From Polaromonas sp. (GTDB taxonomy: Bacteria > Pseudomonadota > Gammaproteobacteria > Burkholderiales > Burkholderiaceae_C), in assembly GCA_028291985.1 (NCBI GenBank), contig JAQGNE010000017.1, positions 62,001 through 126,000 on the forward strand: 64,000 nt of DNA. Reading direction: 5' to 3'. The notes under the pieces are model-generated. The model made no database searches. It was given only the letters and a program-made list of their open reading frames with translations, and was not told the origin of the DNA. Made by a program: the position numbers and the translations under genes. Of this stretch, positions 1 through 10,032 are shown one piece after another (position 1 is the first letter of the stretch; each line of letters opens with the position of its first letter).

Positions 1-370
1 CAAGAAAGAGCAGCTCACCTTCAAGCGCGAGATCGACAAGCTCGAAAAAGACATCGGCGGCATTCAGGATATGGCTGCCCTGCCGGACGCCATCTTCGTG
101 ATCGATGTGGGTTTCCACAAGATCGCCATCCTTGAGGCTAAAAAACTGGGCATTCCGCTGATCGGTGTAGTTGACTCGAACCACTCCCCAATTGGTATCG
201 ACTACGTGATCCCAGGCAATGATGACTCGTCCAAAGCTGTAGCGCTGTATGCGCGCGGCATGGCTGACGCCATCATTGAAGGCCGTGCGAATGCATCGAA
301 CGAAGTCGTCAAGATGGTTCAGCCTGAAAGCTCGGACGAATTCGTGGAAGTCGAAAACACCGCAGCCTGA
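1..370 (+). CDS. rpsB: 30S ribosomal protein S2, C-terminal part
   Basis: The gene is cut by the left edge; the frame is open from base 2 and ends in TGA at 368-370. The visible part contains the S2 signature region, with [19 protein letters not shown] followed by [13 protein letters not shown] and VIPGNDDS. This matches the C-terminal half of S2, which sits on the back of the 30S subunit and helps recruit S1. A strong terminator follows, and then tsf, the standard partner of rpsB in bacteria. Identification is firm; only the N-terminus is missing. Confidence 0.97.
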   Translation, partial: KKEQLTFKREIDKLEKDIGGIQDMAALPDAIFVIDVGFHKIAILEAKKLGIPLIGVVDSNHSPIGIDYVIPGNDDSSKAVALYARGMADAIIEGRANASNEVVKMVQPESSDEFVEVENTAA

Positions 371-430
371 ACGAGTCCAGCACCTGCCGGCGCCTCTCTG
401 GAGATGGATCCAGAAGGGCGGCTGGGCATC

Positions 431-457
431 AAAAAGGGGCTCGGGTAGCCCCTTTTT
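431..457 (+). terminator. Rho-independent terminator between rpsB and tsf
   Basis: An 11-base arm (431-441) pairs perfectly with 447-457 around a 5-base loop, and the right arm ends in five T. It lies 60 bases after the rpsB stop and about 90 bases before tsf, so it could set the S2 to EF-Ts expression ratio by partial termination. Confidence 0.85.
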
Positions 458-547
458 CGCAAATCAATCGTCAACAATCGCCATTTGGCAACTCGGGCTG
501 GGCGAAGAGTCCCGCCAACTGTCAGCACGGCACACACGGAGAAAAAA

Positions 548-1462
548 ATGGCAATCACTGCAAGCATGGTCGCTGAGCTGCGCGCAAAAACCGACGCACC
601 GATGATGGAGTGCAAAAAAGCCCTCACCGAAGCCGAAGGCAACTTCGAAAAAGCAGAGGAAATCCTGCGCGTCAAGCTCGGCAACAAGGCTGGCAAGGCC
701 GCTTCCCGTATCACGGCTGAAGGCGTTATCGCCTTTCACAGCGAAGGCGGCGTCGGTGCGCTGGTCGAGATCAATTGCGAAACCGACTTTGTCACCAAGA
801 ACGACAGTTTTATTGCCTTCACCGATGCGGTTGCCAAAGGCATCGTCAAGAACAATCCCGCGGATGTGGCTGCCATTGGAGCGATGCCGCTGTCCATGGA
901 CGGTTTCGGTCCAACGGTTGAAGATGTACGCAAGGGCCTGATCGGCAAGATCGGCGAGAACATGTCGGTGCGCCGTTTCCAGCGTTTCGCCAGCGGCAAG
1001 GTCGCCTCCTATCTGCACGGCACGCGTATCGGCGTGGTGGTCGAGTTTGATGGCGATGAAACCGCTGCGAAAGATGTCGCCATGCATGTGGCCGCGATGA
1101 AGCCGGTGTCGCTGTCCAGCGATCAGGTTCCTGCCGAACTGGTGGCGCGTGAGCGTTCTGTCGCTGCCGCCAAAGCTGCCGAAGACGCGGCTGTTGCTAC
1201 TGCTGCCGGCAAGCCGGTCCAGTCTGCAGAGATCGTGGCCAAGCGTGTCGAAGGCGGCGTCCAGAAGTACCTCAAAGAGGTCAGCCTCTACAACCAGACT
1301 TTCGTCAAGAACGACAAGCAGACGGTTGAGCAAATGCTGAAAGAAAAGAACACTGCCGTGAAGTCGTTTACTTTGTACGTGGTCGGCGAAGGCATCGAGA
1401 AAAAAGTCGACGATTTCGCTGCCGAAGTCGCTGCACAGGTTGCAGCCGCCAAGGCAGCCTGA
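548..1462 (+). CDS. tsf: Elongation factor Ts
   Basis: 304 residues. EF-Ts is the guanine nucleotide exchange factor that releases GDP from EF-Tu. The N-terminus [20 protein letters not shown] and the following [11 protein letters not shown] form the UBA-like domain and its signature; the [11 protein letters not shown] segment is the second EF-Ts signature. I chose ATG 548 rather than an upstream in-frame codon at 485 because GGAG lies at 538-541 and homologues start here. The gene sits between rpsB (behind a terminator) and pyrH, the usual order. Nothing unusual. Confidence 0.97.
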   Translation: MAITASMVAELRAKTDAPMMECKKALTEAEGNFEKAEEILRVKLGNKAGKAASRITAEGVIAFHSEGGVGALVEINCETDFVTKNDSFIAFTDAVAKGIVKNNPADVAAIGAMPLSMDGFGPTVEDVRKGLIGKIGENMSVRRFQRFASGKVASYLHGTRIGVVVEFDGDETAAKDVAMHVAAMKPVSLSSDQVPAELVARERSVAAAKAAEDAAVATAAGKPVQSAEIVAKRVEGGVQKYLKEVSLYNQTFVKNDKQTVEQMLKEKNTAVKSFTLYVVGEGIEKKVDDFAAEVAAQVAAAKAA

Positions 1463-1520
1463 GCGTTTTTCGCCTGAAGGTCGCTAAACTTCAATCCATT
1501 TCCAACCAGAAAGTTCTTGC

Positions 1521-2231
1521 ATGCCAGCGTACAAGCGAATCTTGTTGAAACTGTCAGGCGAGGCCTTGATGGGCGACGATGCCTTTGGCATCAACCGCGC
1601 GACCATTGTGCGGATGGTGGAAGAAATCGCCGAAATCACGCGCATGGGCGTCGAGGTGGCGGTGGTTATTGGCGGTGGCAATATCTTTCGCGGCGTCGCA
1701 GGCGGCTCGGTCGGCATGGATCGGGCCACTGCTGACTACATGGGCATGCTCGCCACGGTGATGAATGCCCTGGCGCTGGGTGACACCATGGACAAGGCAG
1801 GCCTGACGCCGCGCGTGATGTCAGCCATCGGTATTGAACGCGTCGTCGAGCCTTACGTTCGGCCCAAGGCATTGCAGTACCTGGAAGAGGGCAAGGTCGT
1901 CATCTTTGCGGCCGGAACCGGAAACCCGTTCTTCACAACTGACACGGCTGCGGCGCTCCGCGGCGCAGAGATCGGCGCGGAGGTGGTCTTGAAGGCTACC
2001 AAAGTCGATGGTGTCTACAGCGCCGATCCAAAAAAAGATCCGCTGGCAACACGCTATACCACCATTACTTTTGATGAAGCCATGGGAAGGAATCTGGAGG
2101 TCATGGATGCAACGGCCTTTGCGCTGTGCCGCGACCAGAAGCTGCCCATCAAGATCTTCAGTATTTTTAAGATCGGCGCGCTCAAGCGGGTGGTGATGGG
2201 GGAAGACGAAGGCACGCTGGTACATGTATAG
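1521..2231 (+). CDS. pyrH: Uridylate kinase (UMP kinase)
   Basis: 236 residues, full length for the hexameric bacterial UMP kinase, which phosphorylates UMP to UDP and is not related to eukaryotic UMP-CMP kinase. The amino acid kinase fold is marked by [12 protein letters not shown] near the N-terminus, the [10 protein letters not shown] glycine-rich loop around residue 50, and a C-terminal [15 protein letters not shown] segment. It lies 58 bases after tsf and 57 before frr, as in most proteobacteria. The cytosolic product feeds pyrimidine nucleotides and, through UTP and CTP, the cdsA step encoded downstream. Confidence 0.96.
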   Translation: MPAYKRILLKLSGEALMGDDAFGINRATIVRMVEEIAEITRMGVEVAVVIGGGNIFRGVAGGSVGMDRATADYMGMLATVMNALALGDTMDKAGLTPRVMSAIGIERVVEPYVRPKALQYLEEGKVVIFAAGTGNPFFTTDTAAALRGAEIGAEVVLKATKVDGVYSADPKKDPLATRYTTITFDEAMGRNLEVMDATAFALCRDQKLPIKIFSIFKIGALKRVVMGEDEGTLVHV

Positions 2232-2288
2232 ACCGTTGCCTGACGGTTTCCCCCTTATTCAGCCAAACAACCTCTGGAGTTTTCAGTC

Positions 2289-2849
2289 ATGGGCATTGTT
2301 GAGATCAAGCAGAATGCAGAGCAAAAAATGCAGCAGTCCATCGAGTCGTTCAAGACCGGATTGACCAAGATCCGCACCGGCCGCGCGAACCCCGGCTTGC
2401 TGGACACGGTGCATGTCGACTATTACGGCTCCATGGTGCCAATCAGCCAGGTAGCCAATGTGTCGCTGCTGGATGCGCGAACCATCAGCGTATCGCCGTG
2501 GGAAAAGGGCATGGGCGCCAAAATTGAGAAGGCCATTCGCGATTCCGATCTCGGACTCAACCCGGCTGCCCAGGGCGACCTGATTCGTGTACCCATGCCA
2601 GCGATGACAGAAGAGCGCCGCAAGGAACTGACCAAGGTTGTGCGTGCTGAGGGCGAGCATGCCAAGGTCGCCATCCGTAACCTTCGCCGCGATGCCAATG
2701 ACGGCGTTAAAAAGCTGGTGAAGGAAAAGCTGGCATCAGAAGACGATGAGCGGCGCTCGCAGGACGACATTCAGAAATTTACTGATCGCTATATTGCCGA
2801 TGTTGACAAACTCGTTTCTGCCAAGGAGCAGGACATTCTTGCGGTCTGA
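2289..2849 (+). CDS. frr: Ribosome recycling factor
   Basis: 186 residues, typical length (185-187). RRF with EF-G splits post-termination 70S ribosomes. Visible family features are the N-terminal helix containing [12 protein letters not shown], the VDYYGS..P..Q.AN.S segment of domain II, and the C-terminal helices [15 protein letters not shown] and [20 protein letters not shown] lies 13 bases ahead of the ATG. It is part of the rpsB-tsf-pyrH-frr translation block. Confidence 0.97.
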   Translation: MGIVEIKQNAEQKMQQSIESFKTGLTKIRTGRANPGLLDTVHVDYYGSMVPISQVANVSLLDARTISVSPWEKGMGAKIEKAIRDSDLGLNPAAQGDLIRVPMPAMTEERRKELTKVVRAEGEHAKVAIRNLRRDANDGVKKLVKEKLASEDDERRSQDDIQKFTDRYIADVDKLVSAKEQDILAV

Positions 2850-2896
2850 TGTGCGCCACGGTTTGTGCCTGATCGGTATGGCGTGATGCTTGCCCG

Positions 2897-3646
2897 GTGA
2901 AAACCATGCCAGTTTCTGGAGCCACTGCCGGGCCGCATCATGTTGCCATCGTCATGGATGGCAACGGCCGATGGGCGACCCGCCGCTTCTTGCCGCGGGT
3001 GGCGGGGCACAAACAAGGCGTTGCCGCGCTGAGCCGATGCGTTCAGGCCTGTATCGACCGGGGCATTGGTGTGCTGACGGTATTTGCGTTTTCATCCGAA
3101 AACTGGAATCGACCGGAAGAAGAGGTCTCGGGACTTCTGGAACTGCTTGTGCTGTCGCTTTCGGGCGAGGTACCGCGCCTCAAATCCAATGGCGTGCGCC
3201 TTCATTTCGTGGGAAACCGTGAACGGCTTTCTGACAAGGTGCAGGCTGGCTTACGCCAGGCCGAGTTGCTGACAGCTGACAACACGCGCTTGGTTTTCAA
3301 TGTCTGCTTCAACTATGGTGGTCGGTGGGACATTGCCCAGGCGGCGCAAAAATTGGTGAACTCCGGTCAGCCAATCACCGAACTGTCGCTGGACCGTGCG
3401 ATGGCGCTGGCGCATGTACCTGATCCAGACCTGCTGATACGCACCGGCGGCGAACTGCGTATCAGCAATTTCCTGATCTGGCAGGCAGCTTACTCAGAGC
3501 TTTATTTTTCCGACAAGCTCTGGCCCGACTTTGATAGCGCTGAGCTCGATAAAGCCATTGCGGTTTTCTCCAGCCGGGAGCGACGCTTTGGCCAGACGTC
3601 CGCACAGGTCAGCGCCCTCAAGCGCGAGCCGACTCCCCTTACCTGA
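2897..3646 (+). CDS. uppS: Undecaprenyl diphosphate synthase (cis-prenyltransferase)
   Basis: 249 residues. It condenses isopentenyl diphosphate onto farnesyl diphosphate to make the C55 lipid carrier for peptidoglycan and LPS. The signature VAIVMDGNGRWATRR carries the Mg-binding Asp; FAFSSENWNRP and LIRTGGELRISNF with WQAAYSELYF are the other conserved regions. I read a GTG start at 2897; an ATG at 2906 is a possible alternative, and neither has a strong ribosome binding site. It precedes cdsA by 9 bases, suggesting cotranscription. Confidence 0.95.
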   Translation: MKTMPVSGATAGPHHVAIVMDGNGRWATRRFLPRVAGHKQGVAALSRCVQACIDRGIGVLTVFAFSSENWNRPEEEVSGLLELLVLSLSGEVPRLKSNGVRLHFVGNRERLSDKVQAGLRQAELLTADNTRLVFNVCFNYGGRWDIAQAAQKLVNSGQPITELSLDRAMALAHVPDPDLLIRTGGELRISNFLIWQAAYSELYFSDKLWPDFDSAELDKAIAVFSSRERRFGQTSAQVSALKREPTPLT

Positions 3647-3655
3647 AGGCGCCTG

Positions 3656-4540
3656 ATGCTCAAGCAACGTGTGATTACCGCCATCGTGATGTTGGCAATC
3701 TTGCTGCCAGCACTGTTTTACAAGACGGCGGTGCCTTTCAACGTTGTGACACTTGTGCTGATTGCCGCGGGCGCGTGGGAATGGGGCCGTCTCAACGGTT
3801 GCCAGCAGACTGCATCCCTGGCGCTGGGTGCGGTTTCGCTGGTGCTCTGCGGGCTCTCCTGGTACGGCGGATTGCTGGACAAACCGCTTGCGCTGCTGTG
3901 GACAGTTGCCGGCGCCAGCTGGGTGCTGGCAGCTGCCTTGCTACTGCGGCACGGCATTCCCGGCTGGGCCCGCATTCCACGAATCATTCGGCTGACCAGT
4001 GGCATGGCTGCACTGTGGCTGGCATGGCTTGCTATCGTTCAAGCCCGTGTGCTAGGCATCAACTTTCTACTGTCAGTTCTGCTTCTGGTATGGGTCGCTG
4101 ACATCTTTGCCTACTTTGCCGGCCGTCGCTTCGGCGGGCGATTCAGCAAGCGCAAACTTGCGCCCGGTATCAGCCCCGGCAAAAGCTGGGAAGGCGTCTG
4201 GGGCGGTATGGCTGGCGTGCTGCTGCTGGCGCTGGTCTGGGTGTATGCGGACGGCTATGGCCAGCAGTCTGCAGAAACTGGCTCCGTTACCACCCCGGCG
4301 GCCAGTGGCTCCAGCCTTTATTCGCAGGTTTACAGCCGCCACGGTGCGCTGGTGATGCTGATAGCGGTACTTTTCATGGCCGCCATGAGCGTTGCCGGTG
4401 ACCTGGTTGAATCATTGATCAAACGCAGTGCCGGCGCCAAGGACTCCAGTAACCTGCTGCCGGGCCACGGCGGCGTCCTTGACCGCGTTGACGCCTTGCT
4501 GCCCACGCTGCCGCTGGCGATGATGCTGGTGAGCCTGTGA
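3656..4540 (+). CDS. cdsA: Phosphatidate cytidylyltransferase (CDP-diglyceride synthase)
   Basis: 294 residues, an inner-membrane enzyme that makes CDP-diacylglycerol from phosphatidate and CTP, the branch point of phospholipid synthesis. It has about seven to eight hydrophobic segments and the full family signature near the C-terminus: SLIKRSAGAKDSS followed by LLPGHGGVLDRVD. The gene is 9 bases after uppS and 7 before dxr. A Ser/Thr/Ala-rich loop around residues 201-220 separates late transmembrane segments. Confidence 0.95.
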   Translation: MLKQRVITAIVMLAILLPALFYKTAVPFNVVTLVLIAAGAWEWGRLNGCQQTASLALGAVSLVLCGLSWYGGLLDKPLALLWTVAGASWVLAAALLLRHGIPGWARIPRIIRLTSGMAALWLAWLAIVQARVLGINFLLSVLLLVWVADIFAYFAGRRFGGRFSKRKLAPGISPGKSWEGVWGGMAGVLLLALVWVYADGYGQQSAETGSVTTPAASGSSLYSQVYSRHGALVMLIAVLFMAAMSVAGDLVESLIKRSAGAKDSSNLLPGHGGVLDRVDALLPTLPLAMMLVSL

Positions 4541-4547
4541 GAAATTC

Positions 4548-5735
4548 ATGAGCGTGGGCAAGCAACGCGTCACGGTATTGGGATCCACCGGTTCGGTGGG
4601 TGCGAACACGCTGGAAGTCATTGCAGCGCATCCCGACCGCTTTGAAGTCTTTGCCCTCAGCGCCTCAGTTCAGGTTGACCTGATGCTTGCACAATGCACC
4701 CGCTTCAAGCCGATTTACGCGGTGATGGCTAGCGCGCCGCACGGCGCTGCGCTAGCGGAGAAATTTAAACAAAATGGGCTTATTACCCAGGTATTGCCCG
4801 GGCCTAATGCTCTCGAAACCATAGCATCTGATGATCGTTGCGATACGGTCATGGCGGCAATTGTCGGTGCGGCCGGGCTTGCGCCCTGCATGGCGGCGGC
4901 GCGGGCAGGCAAGCGCTTGCTGCTCGCCAACAAGGAGGCACTGGTCGTAGGGGGCGAGGTCTTCATGCGCGCAGTGCAGGCGGGCGGCGCGCAGTTGCTA
5001 CCGATTGACAGCGAGCATTCGGCGATCTTCCAGTCACTGCCAGACAAACGTTCCGAATGGTCAGCGCAGGTCGAGAAAATCATCCTGACCGCTTCCGGCG
5101 GCCCCTTCCGCACGCGTGACCCGGCAACGCTGCATCGGGTGACCCCGGAAGAAGCCTGCGCCCACCCCAACTGGGTTATGGGGCGAAAGATATCGGTGGA
5201 TTCGGCCACCATGATGAACAAGGCGTTGGAGGTGATTGAAGCCAAATACCTGTTTGGCTTGGAGCCAGCGCAGATCGAGGTGGTGATTCACCCGCAAAGC
5301 GTGATTCACTCAATGGTGCAATACCTGGACACGTCGGTAGTCGCGCAACTAGGCACGCCCGACATGCGGGTGCCAATTGCCTACGGCCTGGGCTGGCCGG
5401 GCCGCATCTCGTCGGGTGCACAGGCTATTGACTTCAGGACATTGGGCGGCATGACTTTTGAAATGCCGGATGCGGCCCGTTTCCCGGGTCTTCAACTGGC
5501 CTGGGAGGTGTTGTCGGCACCGGTCGGTACCACTGGCGTGTTGAATGCTGCGAACGAAGTGGGAGTGGCTGCTTTTCTCGACAGGCGCATCCGTTTTGAT
5601 CAGATTCATCAGGTAAATCTGGAAACTTTGGAGCGGTTTGTGGTGTCCGAACCAAGCGGCATGGATGACCTGTTGACCCTGGACGCCGAGGCAAGGGCGC
5701 TTGCCGGGCAAATAGCCGCACATCTGGAGACCTGA
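4548..5735 (+). CDS. dxr: 1-deoxy-D-xylulose 5-phosphate reductoisomerase
   Basis: 395 residues. It catalyses the second step of the MEP pathway to isoprenoids: NADPH-dependent conversion of DXP to MEP. The N-terminal GSTGSVG (residues 12-18) is the dinucleotide-binding motif; ANKEALVVGGE and LPIDSEHSAIFQSL are substrate and metal-binding regions, and SVDSATMMNKALEVIEAKYL lies in the catalytic domain. It supplies precursors for the product of uppS upstream. One base separates its stop from rseP. Confidence 0.97.
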   Translation: MSVGKQRVTVLGSTGSVGANTLEVIAAHPDRFEVFALSASVQVDLMLAQCTRFKPIYAVMASAPHGAALAEKFKQNGLITQVLPGPNALETIASDDRCDTVMAAIVGAAGLAPCMAAARAGKRLLLANKEALVVGGEVFMRAVQAGGAQLLPIDSEHSAIFQSLPDKRSEWSAQVEKIILTASGGPFRTRDPATLHRVTPEEACAHPNWVMGRKISVDSATMMNKALEVIEAKYLFGLEPAQIEVVIHPQSVIHSMVQYLDTSVVAQLGTPDMRVPIAYGLGWPGRISSGAQAIDFRTLGGMTFEMPDAARFPGLQLAWEVLSAPVGTTGVLNAANEVGVAAFLDRRIRFDQIHQVNLETLERFVVSEPSGMDDLLTLDAEARALAGQIAAHLET

Positions 5736-5736
5736 C

Positions 5737-7119
5737 ATGCTGACCCTGCTTGCTTTTGTGGTGGCCCTTGGCGTCCTGGTTGCCGTGCATGAATATGGAC
5801 ACTACCGGGTGGCCGTGGCGTGCGGTATCAAGGTGCTCAAGTTTTCGATCGGATTTGGCAAGCCGATCTATACCTGGCGCCTGAAGGGCAAGCCGACCGA
5901 GTTTGCGATAGGCCTGCTGCCCCTGGGCGGCTATGTAAAGATGCTCGACGAACGGGAGGCGCCGGTTGATCCTACCGAGCGACATCTCGCTTTCAACACC
6001 CAGCCATTGAAGTCGCGCGCGGCCGTGGTTGCAGCCGGTCCGGCCGCCAACCTCTTGTTGGCCGTGGTGCTGTACAGCGTGATCAACTGGAGTGGCCTGC
6101 AAGAGCCCAAGGCCATTTTGGCGAGTCCGGTAGCCGGATCGATTGCCGAGCGCGCTGGTTTGAGCGGCGGGGAACTGGTGCAACAAGCGGCATTTGACAG
6201 CGACGATCTGGAATCCGTCCGCTCGTTTGAAGACCTTCGCTGGCGCCTGACGCAAGGTGCACTCAACGGTCGGGATGTTCGACTTGCCGTGAGCAGCGCT
6301 GCTGCTGGCGCACCCGCTGATGTGCAAATCCGTGAGGTTGTCCTCAAGCTGGGTACCTTGAATGCTGCCGATGCGGATATCCAGCTGTTTCGCAAGATCG
6401 GCGTGGTCGGTCCCTGGACTGAGCCTGTGATCGGCGATGTCATGGCCGGCAGCGCGGCCGAAAAATCAGGCCTGCGTGAAGGCGACCGGGTGCAACGCAT
6501 CGGTACCACGCCTGTTGTCGACGGGCAGCAATTGCGTGAGCTTATCCGGAACTCCGTTCAACCCAACGCCAATACGCCGGTACCGTCGACGTGGCAAGTG
6601 CTCAGAGGTGAACAAGCGATTGAACTGGCGGTAACGCCTGATCTGCGACAGGATGGCGACCGGACCGTCGGGCGGATAGGCGCATACGTTGGCGCCGCGC
6701 CCGAGTTCGTTACCGTCCGCTACGGCTTTTTGGAAGGCATGTGGCAGGGCGTGGTCCGCACATGGCAGGTATCTGCGCTGACCCTCAAGATGATGGGCAA
6801 GATGGTCATAGGCGAGGCATCGCTGAAAAACCTGAGTGGGCCGCTGACCATTGCCGATTACGCCGGCAAATCTGCCAGCGTGGGATGGAGTGCGTACCTG
6901 GTGTTTCTGGCACTTATCAGCGTGAGCCTCGGGGTGCTCAACCTGCTGCCGCTGCCGGTTCTGGACGGTGGGCACCTGATGTATTATCTTTGGGAAGCCG
7001 TCACCGGCAGGTCGGTTTCCGACGCTTGGATGGAGCGGCTTCAGCGAGGCGGCGTGGCCGTCCTGCTTTGCATGATGTCGATAGCAATGTTTAACGACGT
7101 GACGCGCCTTTTTGGCTAG
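5737..7119 (+). CDS. rseP: Site-2 intramembrane zinc protease RseP
   Basis: 460 residues. RseP cleaves the anti-sigma factor RseA within the membrane during the envelope stress response and clears signal-peptide remnants. HEYGH at residues 18-22 is the zinc-binding HExxH in the first transmembrane helix; the third ligand region LPVLDGGH is near residue 405. Two PDZ-like domains lie between, including GDVMAGSAAEKSGLREGDRVQ written here only in part as AEKSGLREGDRV. It is placed immediately before bamA, whose product is a target of the same stress system. Confidence 0.95.
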   Translation: MLTLLAFVVALGVLVAVHEYGHYRVAVACGIKVLKFSIGFGKPIYTWRLKGKPTEFAIGLLPLGGYVKMLDEREAPVDPTERHLAFNTQPLKSRAAVVAAGPAANLLLAVVLYSVINWSGLQEPKAILASPVAGSIAERAGLSGGELVQQAAFDSDDLESVRSFEDLRWRLTQGALNGRDVRLAVSSAAAGAPADVQIREVVLKLGTLNAADADIQLFRKIGVVGPWTEPVIGDVMAGSAAEKSGLREGDRVQRIGTTPVVDGQQLRELIRNSVQPNANTPVPSTWQVLRGEQAIELAVTPDLRQDGDRTVGRIGAYVGAAPEFVTVRYGFLEGMWQGVVRTWQVSALTLKMMGKMVIGEASLKNLSGPLTIADYAGKSASVGWSAYLVFLALISVSLGVLNLLPLPVLDGGHLMYYLWEAVTGRSVSDAWMERLQRGGVAVLLCMMSIAMFNDVTRLFG

Positions 7120-7195
7120 CGCAAGGCAGACACGATCCGGGCCGGATAGGGCCGCAAAAAGAAAAGCCGAAGTCACGGCTTGGAACACAACATTC

Positions 7196-9496
7196 ATGCG
7201 AAAACAACTACATCGATTTCAACTTCGAACGGTATCAGCGCTGGCAGCCAGTTTTTTGATGGCTCAGGCCGCCTGGGCGGTTGATCCTTTCACTGTGCGA
7301 GATATTCGGGTGGAGGGCCTTCAGCGTGTAGAGCCTGGCACCATATTCGCCTCGCTTCCTTTCCGGGTTGGCGAAACCTACAGCGACGACAAGGGATCCA
7401 CCGCCATCAGGGCCTTGTTCGGGTTGGGTCTTTTCAAGGACGTTCGGCTCGAAGTCAACGGCGATGTGCTGGTGGTTATCGTTGAAGAGCGTCCCACGGT
7501 GGCAGACGTCGACTTTGTGGGCTCCAAGGAGTTCGACAAGGACGTTCTCAAAAAGGCGCTTCGCGAAATTGGTCTGGCTGACGGCCAGCCGTTTGACAAG
7601 GCGCTGGCCGACCGGGCAGAGCAGGAACTGAAACGGCAATATATCAACCGCAGCATGTATGGCGCGGAGATCGTCACCACGGTCACGCCTATCGAGCGCA
7701 ACCGCGTCAACGTCTCCTTCAATGTGACGGAAGGCGATATCGCCAAGATCAAGGACATCCGCATTGTTGGCAACAAGGCGTTCAGCGAATCGACCTTGCG
7801 TGGTCTGTTTGACCTGGACACCGGCGGGTGGATGAGCTGGTACACCAAATCCGATCGCTATTCGCGCGCAAAACTCAATGCTGATATCGAGACCTTGCGG
7901 TCTTACTATCTTGCGCGCGGCTACCTGGAATTCAAGCTTGATTCGACGCAGGTTGCCATTTCGCCTGACAAGCAGGATGTAACGATCACGCTGAACGTCA
8001 CCGAAGGAGAGCGTTTTATCGTGTCGGGTGTAAAGCTCGAAGGCAACTACCTGGATCGCGAAGACGAGTTCAAGTCATTGGTCGCCATCAAGCCAGGCGA
8101 GGCTTACAACGCGGACACGGTTGCCGAGACCACCAAGGCTTTTACCGATTTTTATGGGACCTTCGGATTTGCGTTTGCGCGGGTCGAGGCCTTGCCGGAA
8201 ATCGACAGGGCCAATAACCGCGTATCGTTTGTGCTGCAGGGCGATCCTTCACGGCGCGCATATGTGCGTCGTATCAACCTGGCGGGTAACAACCGTACGC
8301 GGGACGAGGTCGTACGCCGCGAGTTCAGGCAGTTTGAGTCTTCCTGGTACGACGGGGACAAGATCCGACTGTCACGTGACCGCATCGACCGCCTTGGATT
8401 TTTCACCGATGTCGCGGTTGATACGCAGGAAGTCCCTGGCACCACTGACCAGGTCGATCTAACCGTTAATCTGGTCGAAAAACCGACCGGCAATTTGCAG
8501 TTGGGTGCAGGTTATTCCAGCGCAGAGAGTGTGTCGCTGTCCGTTGGCGTGCGGCAAGAAAACGTTTTCGGAACCGGCAATTATCTTGGTCTTGAGGTCA
8601 ATACCAGCAGCTCGAACCGGCAGCTGGTGCTCAGCACCATCGACCCCTATTTCACCGAAGACGGCATTTCCCGCGCGGTCGACGTGTATCACCGCACCAG
8701 CCGTCCGCTGGACGGGCAAGGTGGAGATTACGGCCTCAAGACAACAGGCGCCAGCATTCGGTTTGGCGTGCCTTTTACAGAGGCCGACACTGTCTATTTT
8801 GGCACCGGGTATGAGCGGCTGAAGATCGAAAAGGGTATCAATGCGCTGCCCGTTACGTATCAGAATTACATCAACCAGTTTGGCGAAACCAGCAGTTCGG
8901 TTCCGCTGACAGTGGGCTGGACGCGTGATAACCGCGACAGTGCACTGGTCCCGACCAAAGGTTTGTACCAGCGGGTATATGGTGATTGGGGTATCGCTGG
9001 GGATGCTAGGTTTTTACGTGCCAGCTATCAGATTCAACAATACATTCCCCTGAATCGCCAGTACACCGTGGCCTTGAACGGCGAAATTGGCTGGGGACGT
9101 GGCCTGAACAACCGTCCGTTTCCTGTCTTCAAGAATTTCTATTCGGGCGGCCTGGGCTCGGTTCGTGGCTATCAGCAAGGCTCGCTGGGCCCGCGCGATA
9201 CGTCCGACCTGGCGGTGGGTGGACCCAAAAAGATCACGCTCAATGCAGAGGTCATCGCGCCGTTTCCGGGCGTCGGTAACGACAGGACCTTGCGGCTTTA
9301 CGGTTTCGTGGACGCGGGCAACGTGTTCGGTGAAAACGACCCCTACAAGCTGGGCGACTTGCGCGCCTCCGTGGGTGTCGGCCTGAGCTGGATATCCCCG
9401 GTAGGCCCGCTACGGATAGCCATCGCCAACCCGCTGCGCAAAAAGCCTGGCGATAGAATAGAACGACTGCAATTCCAGATCGGAACCTCATTTTAA
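7196..9496 (+). CDS. bamA: Outer membrane protein assembly factor BamA
   Basis: 766 residues. BamA is the Omp85-family core of the BAM complex that folds beta-barrel proteins into the outer membrane. A signal peptide ends near AQAAWA, then FTVRDIRVEGLQRV begins POTRA1; five POTRA domains span roughly residues 25-425, followed by the 16-stranded barrel with RGYQQGSLGPRD (the loop 6 VRGF/Y-type motif) and a terminal Phe in QFQIGTSF. I chose ATG 7196 over an in-frame TTG at 7112 because it is directly followed by the signal peptide. The lipoprotein partner bamD is also in this window, at the other end. Confidence 0.96.
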   Translation: MRKQLHRFQLRTVSALAASFLMAQAAWAVDPFTVRDIRVEGLQRVEPGTIFASLPFRVGETYSDDKGSTAIRALFGLGLFKDVRLEVNGDVLVVIVEERPTVADVDFVGSKEFDKDVLKKALREIGLADGQPFDKALADRAEQELKRQYINRSMYGAEIVTTVTPIERNRVNVSFNVTEGDIAKIKDIRIVGNKAFSESTLRGLFDLDTGGWMSWYTKSDRYSRAKLNADIETLRSYYLARGYLEFKLDSTQVAISPDKQDVTITLNVTEGERFIVSGVKLEGNYLDREDEFKSLVAIKPGEAYNADTVAETTKAFTDFYGTFGFAFARVEALPEIDRANNRVSFVLQGDPSRRAYVRRINLAGNNRTRDEVVRREFRQFESSWYDGDKIRLSRDRIDRLGFFTDVAVDTQEVPGTTDQVDLTVNLVEKPTGNLQLGAGYSSAESVSLSVGVRQENVFGTGNYLGLEVNTSSSNRQLVLSTIDPYFTEDGISRAVDVYHRTSRPLDGQGGDYGLKTTGASIRFGVPFTEADTVYFGTGYERLKIEKGINALPVTYQNYINQFGETSSSVPLTVGWTRDNRDSALVPTKGLYQRVYGDWGIAGDARFLRASYQIQQYIPLNRQYTVALNGEIGWGRGLNNRPFPVFKNFYSGGLGSVRGYQQGSLGPRDTSDLAVGGPKKITLNAEVIAPFPGVGNDRTLRLYGFVDAGNVFGENDPYKLGDLRASVGVGLSWISPVGPLRIAIANPLRKKPGDRIERLQFQIGTSF

Positions 9497-10008
9497 TGAC
9501 GTATCTTCCACGCAAACTTTTTCTGGGCTCGCTGATCGGGTTGGCGGCGTTTTCAGCCGGCGCCCAGGAGTTCAAGGTCGGAATCGTCAACCTCGACCGC
9601 ATCTTTCGCGAAGCCAATACTGCGAAGGCGGCTCAGGTCAAGCTGGAGCAGGAATTCAGCAAGCGCGAAAAAGACCTGAACGACGCTGCAACACAGCTCA
9701 AAACCCTGTCTGAGAAATTTGAACGCGAAGCGCCGACCTTGCCGGAGAGCCAGCGCGCCACCCGTCAAAAACAGGTTGTGGACCAGGACCGCGAGTTCCA
9801 ACGCAAGCGCCGCGAGTTTCAGGAGGACCTGAATGCCCGCAAGAATGAAGAGCTGCAGCAGGTCATCGAGCGCGCCAACAAGGTTGTCAAAACGCTTGCT
9901 GAGGCTGAAAAGTATGATCTCATCGTTCAGGAAGCGGTGTACGTGAACCCTCGTCTCGACATTACGGACAAGGTCATCAAGTCTCTGAATGCCGCTAACG
10001 GCAAGTAA
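9496..10008 (+). CDS. skp: Periplasmic chaperone Skp (OmpH)
   Basis: 170 residues. Skp is the trimeric periplasmic holdase that carries unfolded outer-membrane proteins to BAM. A signal peptide ends near AGAQ, followed by the conserved FKVGIVNLDRIFREA strand and a long charged coiled-coil (about residues 50-125) rich in Lys, Glu and Arg, then IVQEAVYVNPRLDITDKV at the C-terminus. The ATG overlaps the bamA TAA by one base (TAATG), implying translational coupling. Confidence 0.94.
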   Translation: MTYLPRKLFLGSLIGLAAFSAGAQEFKVGIVNLDRIFREANTAKAAQVKLEQEFSKREKDLNDAATQLKTLSEKFEREAPTLPESQRATRQKQVVDQDREFQRKRREFQEDLNARKNEELQQVIERANKVVKTLAEAEKYDLIVQEAVYVNPRLDITDKVIKSLNAANGK

Positions 10009-10032
10009 TAGCGATTTCAAGGCGATCGCGCT

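Noticed and set aside
7112..7195. Upstream extension of bamA from TTG 7112
   Set aside because: It would put 28 charged residues before the signal peptide and overlaps rseP; ATG 7196 fits the secreted protein.
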